Shown here piece after piece: positions 1 to 8,449 of a DNA stretch of 64,000 bases. Within the stretch, counting starts at the first letter, position 1. Every line of letters starts with the position of its first letter. A program made the position numbers and the translations under genes. The notes under the pieces were generated by a model. It was not told where the DNA came from. It saw only the letters and a list, made by a program, of their open reading frames with translations, and searched no databases. This stretch comes from Haematococcus lacustris (taxonomy: Eukaryota; Chlorophyta; Chlorophyceae; Chlamydomonadales; Haematococcaceae): assembly GCA_030144725.1 (NCBI GenBank), contig JASKMD010000020.1, forward strand, positions 6,393,518 through 6,457,517. The letters run 5' to 3'.

Positions 1-226
1 AGACACTCCCCCACACCAACGCCCTCCACCCTAGCTCACCTCCCCAGACCCTCCCCATACCCTCCCCACAAAACTACCCACACGAGCCTAAGTTCCGCCC
101 CTCGACCTGAAACCGAGAACCCTACCCCCAACGCTCATACCAAGACCCTTACACCCAGACAGCCCCCCGAAGCCTAGCCCACCCCACCCACCGAACGCCC
201 TAAGCCCCCACCAGCAACCCTGAAGC
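1..226. other. C-rich sequence downstream of a minus-strand LINE ORF2
   Basis: Cytosine-rich and gene-free. It lies just past the stop codon of the minus-strand reverse transcriptase ORF, so it is probably that element's 3' untranslated region. No poly(A) tail is visible before the window ends. Confidence 0.35.
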
Positions 227-3200
227 TCAGGCTGGCTCGACGGGGAAGGGGACGGGCCACTGCAAGGAGAGGCGAACCACTAGCTCTCCCCCCCCCTGCG
301 CCCTGCCCTCCCCATGCCTAGGCCTCCCTGCTGCCCTCTCCTCCTCCACTCCTCCTGCCCCAACCCTCCCCTCTGCCTCCTCCTGCCCTCCCCTCCGCTC
401 CCTCCTGGGCTGCTTGGCAAACCAGCCCCCCGACGCCTCGGGCCACAGCTGGTCGAAGTGGGCAGCGTCCAGCTCCGGGTCCTTTCCCCTGAACCAGGTG
501 GAGGGCACAGCGCCGCAGAGGCCCACGCGGATGTCCCTCCCCACCCGATGCCAGTCCCGCTTGACGGCCGTGGTGAGGGTGGAGATGACCTCCTCCACGA
601 CCCGCCTCGCCACCTGTTGTGGCTGCAGGGCTGTAGCGGCTCCTGAGCTGCGGAGGCGCCACACTGCGCCCAGGTAGGCAACGCGCAGCCGCAGCCACAG
701 CAGGCTGTCAGGGGGCTGAAAGGGGGGGGCCTCGCCGCGGGTGGGGCGCCCACTGAGGAGCAGCATGGCGTCGCCTGAGGGGGGGCGGGTGCCTGTGAGG
801 CGGCCGTACACGTCCAGCACCCACTCCCAGGCTGGGACCACGGCGGGGCAGGTCAGGAAGGCGTGGGTGAGGGTCTCCAAGTGCCCCGGCTGGCAGAAGC
901 GGCAGGCGGAAGAGCCCGGGGCAGCCGTACCCTTGAGGATGTGGCCCCACAAGGCCCCCACCATGAGGCTGGCGTGAAGCACCCGCCAGGCCACGATGAC
1001 ATGCTCCCGACGGAGGGTGGGGTCTAGCAGCTCCTTCCACACCTTCGCACACGGCTGGCCCGCCTGAACACCCACAGCCAGCTGGTCCACGGTGTCGGCC
1101 CGGGGGGCGGGCTGAGCAACTGGCTGCCTGCCGCCACGCCGCTGCTGGGCCTCCAGCTGCCGCTCAGCCTGCTGGGCCGCCCTCATCTGCGGCGAGGGTC
1201 GCTGGTGCGCCCTGGCGGAGGTGTCAAGCCAGCGAGGCGGTTGGCTGCCCTGCACCTCCTCGGGGAGCCGCTCCTCCACATCCCTGCCCTGCTGCTCCCG
1301 CTCCCCCGCTGCCCCCTGGCCTGCCACCTGCTGCACGCTGGCCTCCCACTTGAGCTCCAGCTCCCTCAGGGCCCCATCAGCCACCGCTGCCACCTCCGGT
1401 CCGCCCGCTGCCCGGGGGGGGCGCACACCCCACAGCGCTGGCCACAGGCCCCCACCTGGTGGGTAGAGGGGGTCGGCACTGACGCGCTGGAGCTGGTGGA
1501 GGCGCACCCTGGCATGCTTGACAGAGAAGTCCAGCAGGGTGGTGGTGCCCATGCCCCACACCTGAGGGTCCAGCTGCAGGTGAGCCCAGGGGCCCAAGAG
1601 CCACTCCTCCTTAGGCCAGGTGCCAGGCCCCTCGTCAGCTGGGTCGGCAGCCTGCCCTCCCGCCCCGCCCCCTGCTCCCCTACGCCCTCCACCTCCTCCA
1701 CGCCCTCGCCCCCTGCCCCCGCCCCGCCCCCTTGCCCGCCCCCCGCCCCTGCCAACCGCCCTGGCTCCTCCTTGCTCCTGCCCTTGAGCCTGCTCCTGCG
1801 CCACGTGATGCTCGGCGGGAAGAGGGCGGAGGTGGGCGGCTCGCTCCTCCGGAGTCAGCCTGTAGCTGGGCTTGTTGAGTCGGGCCACCGCAGCTGGCTC
1901 CCAGGCCGCCCCTCCCTCCGCCCAGAAAGCCCCTAGGGGCCCCTGCCCTGTGGGGTCTAGGGGGTAGAGGCGGCCGTTGGGGCCCACCCAGTGGGAGGGC
2001 TGGAGCAGGGGGGTGCGCCGCATCACAAACCCCACCCCTGGCCCAACCCTCAGGCACTCCCACTCCGGCTGAGGAGGCTGCAGGCGGTCCACCATGCCCT
2101 GCCAGGGCTCGGGAAGGCAAGCCCTGACCAGGTCGGCAGCCCATCGGGCCTCCCCCTCCAGCTGGGGGCTATGCAGGGCCTCCCTCACGTGGCGGACGTG
2201 GGTCCAACCCTGCTCAGCTGCTGCCTCCCTTGCTGCTGGGTTCATGCGGACTTGCGCGTTGTACCACAGCGGCTCTGCCAGCACCGAGAAGAAGGACTGG
2301 CTAGCGGGGGGCACCGCACGGAACAGCTTGAGCTCAGACAGGGCCGCCACGTGAGCTTGCAGCCGCGGGCTGATGCCTCGCGAGGGGGGGGCGGTGGGGT
2401 CGGTGATGACCCACGTGCTGAGGCCGTGGGAGGGGTCTGCCAGCAGGCTGTGGGTCAGAGGCTGCCAGGGACGAACCCGGGGCGACCAGAGCTGGGCCAG
2501 CATCTTCGCCAGCATGGCCGTGCTGGTGACCCCCAGGTCGGGAAGCCCCACCCCTCCCTCCCCCCGGGGCATCACGCAGATGGCCTTGCTAGGGTAGAGG
2601 CGACTGCTGTTGGGGCTGCGCTCCTGGGGCAGGTCTGAGGCTGCCACAAAGCGGTTGACAGCCAAGGCCATGGCTTGCGTCAGAGGAGCGGAGGGTTGCA
2701 CAAAAGCCATTTGGTAAATGGACTTGGAGGCCAGGCACTGCTGTGCCACCTGCACCCGCCCCAGGAGGTTGAGGCCTTGGGGCCGCCAAGGGAGGGAGGC
2801 TGCCATCATGGCCGCCGCCGCCCCACCGAAGGCGGCCTCGCTGGTGGCAGCGTAGGAGGCCGCCCCAAGAGGGACCCCCAGGTGGCGCACGGGCACCCCC
2901 GCTCGGACAGCTGGGATGACCACCTCCGGCTCCTGCTCCCCACCCTGCTCCTGCCCGCCCTGCTGCTGCCCTTGCCCGCCACCTTCCCCCAGCCCACCCC
3001 CTAGCCCCTGCTCGCCCACCTGCCCCTGCCCGCCCCCTTCCCCCCCGTCACCCCCCCTTCCTCCCCTCCCCGCCCCCTCGGGGCCTGAGCCCTCCTGGTT
3101 GCCCGGCCCAGGCTCTGGCTGGGCGCACGGCAGGGCTGAGCTCTTGCTCACGCTCAGCGCAGGGCCCCCAGCGGCGCGGAACAGGCCCAGGGCCTCCACA

Positions 3201-4594
3201 ACCACCTTCCCGTCTCTGACCCGATCGAGCACCACGATGGTGAGGTCGTCCGCATACTCCTTGGAGGGGAGCGCGGGGGTCAGGGCGGCCCTGTGCATGG
3301 CCAGAGGGCTGGAGGGGATGGTGGGGGTGCTGATGCGGCCTGCCAGCTGGAGCGAGCTGAGGTAGCTGACCAGCGGCTGAAGCACGATGCACCAGTAGAG
3401 CGGGGAGGCCCCGCTGCCCTGCAGCAGCCCCGACGCAAGGGGGAAGCTGTCGGTGAGGTGGCCGTTGACCAGCACCTGGCTCGTGGCCCCCCGGTGCAGC
3501 AGCTGAGCCCAGCGCACATGCCCCTCCCGGCAGAACCCCATGGCCTCCATCGTGTCCTGGAGCAAGCCCCAGGACACGTTGTCATAGGCACCCGCCAGGT
3601 CCAGCAACAACAGCCAGGCTGGGTTGCCCCGCTGCTGCAGGTACTCCAGCAGGCCTAGGTGGAACTGCACGCTGTCGCTGATGTCCCTGCCGAGGATGAA
3701 GGCGGACTGAGAGGGGGACACCAGCAGGTCCAAGGGCAGCTGCAGCCGGTCCTCCACTGCCCTGGCCACCAGGCGCACGTCGCAGTTGAGGAGCGTGATG
3801 GGGCGGTAGCCGGCCACCTGGTCCCTCGGCTTGCCAGCCTTGGGCACGAGGGTGATGATGCCTGTCAGGAACTCAGCCAGGGGGGCAGGGTCAGCGGTGT
3901 CTGCCAGGGCCTCTCGCAACATGGCCCGCAGCGGCCGCCCCAGCTCCACCCACAGCCGGTCATAGACCTCCATGGGCAGTCCATCTAGCCCCGGGGCCTT
4001 GCTGTGCGCGCAGCCCTGCAGAGCCCGGCCCAGCTCCTCCTCTGATAGCATAGGGATGCCATCGGGGCCCTCGGCAGCCCTGGCCTGGGTGGGGGTGAGG
4101 TGGGAGGTGAGGCTGCCCAGCAGCGTGGCGTGCGCAGCTGTGTCCACCGGCTTGGCTGCGTAGACACCGGTGGGCTCGGCAGCTGAGTAGTGCTGCTGGA
4201 AAGCCCTGCACGCTGCCTTCACCCCGGCCGGCGTGGTAAGGTCTGCTGGCTGACCTGGCTGGCCGGGGAGCTGGAGAGAGGAGATGAGGGTGGGGGTGTG
4301 CGCGGGCTGGTCGCGATGGTAGAAGTAGAAGGAGGAGCGGTCGCCGTAGTACTGGTCGAGGACAGCGCTGGCCAGCAGGGATTGCTGGGCCCCCTGCTCC
4401 CTCGCCCCCACACCCGCCAGGGCTGCGGCCTCTCCCAGGTGCTGCGCCGCCTGCACCTCAGCCTCCCCCTCTCGCTCCACCCGCACCAGCTGCCGCACAA
4501 GGTGAGCCCTGGCCACTGCTGCCGCCTTCTCCCTGCGCTGCTGCAGGTCACGCTGCGCGCGGCGTTGGGCCCGCAGGAAGTGCTGGGCACGCAT
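227..4594 (-). CDS. LINE ORF2 fragment: reverse transcriptase with C-terminal zinc knuckle
   Basis: Non-LTR retrotransposon polyprotein, 1455 codons as open. Visible reverse transcriptase blocks are a fingers motif (KAGKPRDQVAGYRPITLLN, near residue 260), the first catalytic Asp in LLDLAGAYDNVSW (near 331) and the catalytic YADD box (near 446). A low-complexity Gly/Gln stretch follows, then a C-terminal CxxC...H...C knuckle (CRFCQPGHLETLTHAFLTC, near 1230) of the zf-RVT type. The frame stays open upstream to about 4631, where it stops at an A-run; the apurinic endonuclease that should precede the RT is absent, so this copy is 5'-truncated. The tract GSQPPRWLDT recurs in ORF1 of the LINE at 46.6-47.8 kb, so the two copies belong to related families. 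Clade is not resolvable by eye. Confidence 0.85.
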   Translation of the reverse strand: MRAQHFLRAQRRAQRDLQQRREKAAAVARAHLVRQLVRVEREGEAEVQAAQHLGEAAALAGVGAREQGAQQSLLASAVLDQYYGDRSSFYFYHRDQPAHTPTLISSLQLPGQPGQPADLTTPAGVKAACRAFQQHYSAAEPTGVYAAKPVDTAAHATLLGSLTSHLTPTQARAAEGPDGIPMLSEEELGRALQGCAHSKAPGLDGLPMEVYDRLWVELGRPLRAMLREALADTADPAPLAEFLTGIITLVPKAGKPRDQVAGYRPITLLNCDVRLVARAVEDRLQLPLDLLVSPSQSAFILGRDISDSVQFHLGLLEYLQQRGNPAWLLLLDLAGAYDNVSWGLLQDTMEAMGFCREGHVRWAQLLHRGATSQVLVNGHLTDSFPLASGLLQGSGASPLYWCIVLQPLVSYLSSLQLAGRISTPTIPSSPLAMHRAALTPALPSKEYADDLTIVVLDRVRDGKVVVEALGLFRAAGGPALSVSKSSALPCAQPEPGPGNQEGSGPEGAGRGGRGGDGGEGGGQGQVGEQGLGGGLGEGGGQGQQQGGQEQGGEQEPEVVIPAVRAGVPVRHLGVPLGAASYAATSEAAFGGAAAAMMAASLPWRPQGLNLLGRVQVAQQCLASKSIYQMAFVQPSAPLTQAMALAVNRFVAASDLPQERSPNSSRLYPSKAICVMPRGEGGVGLPDLGVTSTAMLAKMLAQLWSPRVRPWQPLTHSLLADPSHGLSTWVITDPTAPPSRGISPRLQAHVAALSELKLFRAVPPASQSFFSVLAEPLWYNAQVRMNPAAREAAAEQGWTHVRHVREALHSPQLEGEARWAADLVRACLPEPWQGMVDRLQPPQPEWECLRVGPGVGFVMRRTPLLQPSHWVGPNGRLYPLDPTGQGPLGAFWAEGGAAWEPAAVARLNKPSYRLTPEERAAHLRPLPAEHHVAQEQAQGQEQGGARAVGRGGGRARGRGGGRGRGRGGGGGRRGAGGGAGGQAADPADEGPGTWPKEEWLLGPWAHLQLDPQVWGMGTTTLLDFSVKHARVRLHQLQRVSADPLYPPGGGLWPALWGVRPPRAAGGPEVAAVADGALRELELKWEASVQQVAGQGAAGEREQQGRDVEERLPEEVQGSQPPRWLDTSARAHQRPSPQMRAAQQAERQLEAQQRRGGRQPVAQPAPRADTVDQLAVGVQAGQPCAKVWKELLDPTLRREHVIVAWRVLHASLMVGALWGHILKGTAAPGSSACRFCQPGHLETLTHAFLTCPAVVPAWEWVLDVYGRLTGTRPPSGDAMLLLSGRPTRGEAPPFQPPDSLLWLRLRVAYLGAVWRLRSSGAATALQPQQVARRVVEEVISTLTTAVKRDWHRVGRDIRVGLCGAVPSTWFRGKDPELDAAHFDQLWPEASGGWFAKQPRRERRGGQEEAEGRVGAGGVEEERAAGRPRHGEGRAQGGGELVVRLSLQWPVPFPVEPA

Positions 4595-4631
4595 GGCCAG
4601 GCCCTGCTTGATGCGGGCCCACCTGGCCCTG

Positions 4632-4647
4632 TTTTTTTTTTTTTTTT
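4632..4647 (-). other. Poly(A) tract at a LINE-LINE junction
   Basis: Sixteen consecutive T on the plus strand, that is, 16 A on the minus strand. It directly follows the 3' untranslated region of the 5-11 kb LINE and abuts the truncated 5' end of the next LINE ORF2. It reads best as the tail of the upstream element, into which the second element was inserted or joined. Confidence 0.6.
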
Positions 4648-4670
4648 CATCGTAGGAGCATTACAAGAGA

Positions 4671-5017
4671 GTGAGAATGACTAAAGAAAAGAAGAAAAGA
4701 AAGACTACAACAAACAAGGTTTCCGCATACACGATCCCCAAGCACCCCACCCAAACACAGCGGTCCACACACCTCAAGCAAAGGTCCACACACCCCAAGC
4801 AAAGGTCCACACCCCACAAGCAACCCCCTCCCAAGAAAGAAAGAAAGACTACGCCCTCGCCGTCGGGCGTGCATTAAGGGGGGAGAGTAGCCTCGGGGCG
4901 TGCCCTTGCTACCCTCCCACCGGAGACAGGTGGGGGGGGGGGGGGGGGGGAGGGAGGGTTGCCAGGCTACCGGGCGCACCCAGGGGCCATGTCAACATCC
5001 TCCCTCCCCCGCATAGC
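4671..5017 (-). other. LINE 3' untranslated region with a hairpin tail motif and a G-run
   Basis: No convincing gene. On the minus strand it follows the endonuclease stop codon and leads to the poly(A). It contains a 20-base G-run near 4930, three copies of a roughly 20-bp GCAAAGGTCCACAC-type repeat (4760-4825), and a block at 4833-4880 with CTTAATGCACGCC, a short GC hairpin, GTAGT and a CTTT-rich run. The same block forms the 3' end of the SINE-like insert at 6632-7210. Confidence 0.5.
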
Positions 5018-6673
5018 TCATCCAGCCGGTGCCCTTGCCGTTCGTGTCCATTGTTTATTTTGCTTTCTTTGCTGTTTCGGCGGTTCAGCTTGCCGTCTCG
5101 CTACAACGAGTGCATGTGCACTTTGTATCGCATGTCGATGTAGCCACTTCAACAGGTTGTCGTTTGTGTCCTGGACTCCTAGCTCTAGAAGTCGCTTGTG
5201 GGTGTGGTCCTTGTATATTGTGCCACCCACTCCTAGCATGATGTTGATTTGTTTCGCGGAGGCACAGTTGATGCCTGGTTGAAGTGCTTGGAGCAAGTTG
5301 GCGTGCTGCGCAGTCGCTTTGTGTAGTTGTTCCGTTGGGTCGGTGTCCATGCAATATTTTATTTCTATCAGGGTCACATGTCTATGCCTCAGCGGGATCT
5401 TCGTCGCCGGTCCTTCGTAGGGCCCGTTTGGGGAGATAATCACGGCGTCCGGGTAGGTGATTCGTCCTGTAGTGGTGGGGTCTATATCGAGCGCGCGTCT
5501 CAGGTTTCTGCGTTTGAGCTTGCTTTTGATCGGAGAAGCTGTGTCGCTGTCCTCGTACAGGTCGCCGACATCGGTGAAGACCAGGCCGGCGCCGAGGGCT
5601 CCGTCCTGCACGGCTCGGAGGATGGCGCGGCCGGCCGCATTGTGGCGGTGCGTGACTAGCTTGTTCGTAGCAGTGCAACCTGACAGGATGTGTAGAGCGC
5701 TGTCCGGCTGGCCGCATAGTGGGCAGTTTGTGCTGTCGCTGAGCCCAAAACGGACTGCGTGCTTCTGATTGTAGAGAGTTCCAGTTCTATAGCGCATTAT
5801 GCACCGTTGTTGTGGCGTGGTGATGGCCCCATCGCGCCAAAGGAAGTTGCTCATCTTGTGCGCTATGAGGGTGATAGACTGCCAGGCCTCATAGTAGATA
5901 GAGTCTTGATTGGCCAGTCCTAGTCTATGTCTGATGTGCATGTGTGTTTTCAGGCTGCCCATCAGGTCTCCTAGTGGCCAGGGGGGGTGGTCCTCCTTCC
6001 CAGGAGTTTGCAGCCAATGGGTGTCATGGTAGGGATCCTTGCAACCTGGGATGGTGATATCATGGTTATCATGTTGTGCTGCCAGTTTGGCTGTGTGGTC
6101 GGCGTATTCGTTGCCAATGATGCCATTGTGTGCTCTCACCTTGAAGAGGTGTATCGTGGTAGGGCTAGCTTTGATTGTTTGTACTATGGTGGTAAGGATA
6201 TCCTTGTGCTTGTGCAGGTGGAGACGCATGGGTTGGAGGACAGCCATCCTTATTTGAAACATGGCGGTGAGGCTGTCGGTGGCGATGTGTGTGTGCCCTT
6301 GATCTAGTGCTGCCTTGATGGCTGCGAGTTCGGCTCTTGTGATCGTGTTGGTGGCCCCCTCTCCACTGGGGTTGATGGTTTGGTGTTGTTGTGTGCCTTG
6401 GGGGTGGTAGATGCCTGCTCCAATGCGTTGGGGTGCTCCTGGTGCTGTGGTGCAGCTGCCATCGGTGTATGTCCATGATTTCCAGTCCCCAACCTTTGGT
6501 TGGAGGTGGGTGCCACTCCAGTAGTTAGCGAGGGTGTGAGAGGTGGGGGGGAGGGCTGTGGGGGGTGTTGGTGTATCTTGGGGTAGTTTCCTGTAGGTGC
6601 CGGCCCCTGTCAAGCTTGTGTGGGCCGGCGGGGCTGGCGGTGAGGCACCTCCACGCGGTGGCCCTGGTAACAA
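5018..6673 (-). CDS. LINE C-terminal part: RNase H, zinc knuckle and restriction-like endonuclease
   Basis: RNase H type I residues are all visible: YTDGS (near residue 70), the Glu in TRAELAAIKAAL, the Asp in IATDSLTA and the final Asp in GNEYADHTAKLA. A CCHC-like knuckle follows (CPLCGQPDSALHILSGC, DNA near 5711-5760). The C-terminus carries a PD-(D/E)xK nuclease core: YPDAVII (DNA near 5434-5456) then VTLIEIKYC (near 5351-5374). These are the domains expected at the C-terminus of Dualen/RandI-type LINEs, where RNase H removes template RNA and the nuclease may nick the target. The apparent N-terminal Met lies inside the SINE-like insert; the true frame continues from the upstream ORF across the 15-bp duplicated target site. 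Confidence 0.85.
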   Translation of the reverse strand: MLPGPPRGGASPPAPPAHTSLTGAGTYRKLPQDTPTPPTALPPTSHTLANYWSGTHLQPKVGDWKSWTYTDGSCTTAPGAPQRIGAGIYHPQGTQQHQTINPSGEGATNTITRAELAAIKAALDQGHTHIATDSLTAMFQIRMAVLQPMRLHLHKHKDILTTIVQTIKASPTTIHLFKVRAHNGIIGNEYADHTAKLAAQHDNHDITIPGCKDPYHDTHWLQTPGKEDHPPWPLGDLMGSLKTHMHIRHRLGLANQDSIYYEAWQSITLIAHKMSNFLWRDGAITTPQQRCIMRYRTGTLYNQKHAVRFGLSDSTNCPLCGQPDSALHILSGCTATNKLVTHRHNAAGRAILRAVQDGALGAGLVFTDVGDLYEDSDTASPIKSKLKRRNLRRALDIDPTTTGRITYPDAVIISPNGPYEGPATKIPLRHRHVTLIEIKYCMDTDPTEQLHKATAQHANLLQALQPGINCASAKQINIMLGVGGTIYKDHTHKRLLELGVQDTNDNLLKWLHRHAIQSAHALVVARRQAEPPKQQRKQNKQWTRTARAPAG

Positions 6674-7225
6674 TCCGCGTTGACTTCGGTCGCACGGATT
6701 GGCTAAGCTACCTCACCACCGCACCCAGCGGTATATAAATTGGGATGCAACGGGACAGCCTTCCCAGGCTTGAACGGGCACCGCTTTGTCCAGCGGAATA
6801 CAAATGAGGTCCGGGTGCCGCACACGACCGCTGCGGGTCATCGAGCTGTTGTGGAGTTGCTGGCGTCGTCAAGGAGGGAGCAGAGCTAGTTGGCTGACAG
6901 CTGAAGTTTGGACTTTTGGAGCCTGAACTTCAGCTTTTAGTGCGACATCCGGCGGACAAGGCTGGAATTGCTCTCGTCAACGAGGAGAAGAGATAAGGCC
7001 AGCTGCCGAGTGCACTAGTCTTTGCTCCTCTCATGCCTCTTTGTTTGCCTTGGGTGCTAGCTGTGGTCTGTGGCTACAGCTAGGGCAGCTTGATGGGGAC
7101 ATGTCCAGCCTGTGTCCAATGTTTGGAGGTGGGAGCAGGCCGCGCCACAGGCGGAAGCTCCTCCCTTAATGCACGCCGGTTTGTACCGGAGTAGTTTTCT
7201 TTCTTTCTTCTGTGTGGGCCGGCGG
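6617..7225 (+). mobile_element. SINE-like insertion (6632-7210) with 15-bp target-site duplications
   Basis: The 15-mer TGTGTGGGCCGGCGG occurs at 6617-6631 and again at 7211-7225. The host LINE ORF reads in the same frame up to one copy and onward from the other: both translate PPAHT, and insert plus one repeat is 594 bp, a multiple of three. The intervening 579 bp has no ORF of note. Its plus-strand 3' end (CTTAATGCACGCC, short hairpin, GTAGT, CTTT-rich run) matches part of the host LINE's own 3' untranslated region, as expected of a SINE mobilised by LINE machinery. A clear pol III A/B box pair was not found, so SINE is inferred from structure. Confidence 0.7.
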
Positions 7226-8449
7226 TGGGGGGGGGGGGCGTGTGTTTAAGGGGGGTAGGAACTTCCTACCAGCGAGCTGACTCAAGGCGCCGCGCAGGCT
7301 GTCGAGCCATAGTGGGTTCCGTGCTTGCAGATGATGTATGGCAATCGAGTTGTGAATAAGTACGAGCAGTGAGTGGTGTTTGTTGCTGCAGGTGTACGGT
7401 ATGCCCCCAGTCCACGCTTGCGGCGGGTCTGGCTGCAGCGCATGGGGTGCGAAGGTGCCAACTTTGGTGCACAGGTGGGGGTGCTCAGAAATCCACCGCA
7501 TGTATGTTGCAGAGTTTGTGCGTCCTTTGTTGGGCAGGAGCATGGCAGTGAGGGTTGGTGTGTGTGTTGGGGCTTGTGCTGCGTGTAGGGCGTGTCGGAC
7601 AGCCATAGTGATGTCTGCTTTGGTGGGTTGGGCCCATGACATGCCTTGGTGCTGGCAGAGTAAGGGGGGGCCCAGTGAGCAAAACAGTTTGTCTTTTTCG
7701 CATGGGCTGTAGTACTCTTCAAAGAGTGGGCTGCAGTGGAGAGGGGTGGTGTAGCGTTCCTTGGTGATCTCCAGGTGTTGTCTCAGGATGTGGACGATTG
7801 GTGTGGGGGTTGTGTGTGTGGCATCAGCGGTGGCTTGGCCATGCCTTGCCAAGAGGCTGACAAGCTCTGCGGCAAAGCTAGTGTTTAGAGGTGTCGGGGC
7901 GTCCTTCTGAGTTGCGTTGTATCTAGATAGCAGGTTTGCTGCTCGGGCGGGTGTGATGACTCCCATGCATTTACCATCTGTGTTGTAGACGGCTACGACC
8001 TGCTGTGTGATTGGTTGGGGTAAGGCTTGTGTGAGGGCTGGGTTTTGTTGGCAGGGGTAGAAGTCTGCATGTCGAAGCCACACTTCGCACCTTCCAGTTG
8101 GGCATATGTCAAGCTGCGGGTTAGTGGGGAGGATGTCGAATCTAATTTTGGAGCGTAGCGGGTCGCCGTGGGTGGACTGCCATTGTCCACGTGCAGTGTC
8201 GCTCATGCTTTGTCGCATCAGATCGTCGTTAATGTCGCCGTCCTTGCGCGTGCTTGTGAGTGCGTGTTGCCTAGCCTCCGTCTCTGTTTTGTACTCCTCC
8301 ATAAGCTCGCAGAAGTCTGTATGGTGATTTAGCATGGTGAATGCCTCCGCGCTGGGTTCCCAGTGGACCTCTACTATCTCCTCGTCAGCAGCGGCTCTGC
8401 GTCCTCCTTCTCGTGTGGAGCTAGCGGTGCGCACGAGGGGCATTCCCAT
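7226..8449 (-). CDS. LINE ORF2 middle region, function unknown
   Basis: Open frame between the PHD-like finger and the RNase H part of the same LINE; the computed ORF runs on to 7166 only because it enters the SINE-like insert. It overlaps the RT frame at 8374-8449 in a different phase, so a frameshift separates them. Recognisable but unnamed conserved-looking tracts are VEVHWEPSAEAF near the N-terminus and VAVYNTDGKCMGVITPARA in the centre. It ends in a proline run before PPAHT, the duplicated target site. Most of it resembles no domain I can name. Confidence 0.6.

Noticed and set aside
1205..3658. Several plus-strand ORFs of up to 243 codons
   Set aside because: Antisense shadows of the GC-rich LINE ORF2.
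6632..7210. Pol III A and B boxes in the SINE-like insert
   Set aside because: Only isolated weak matches (TGGCTAAGCTA; GTTCAAGCC on the other strand) with wrong order or spacing.
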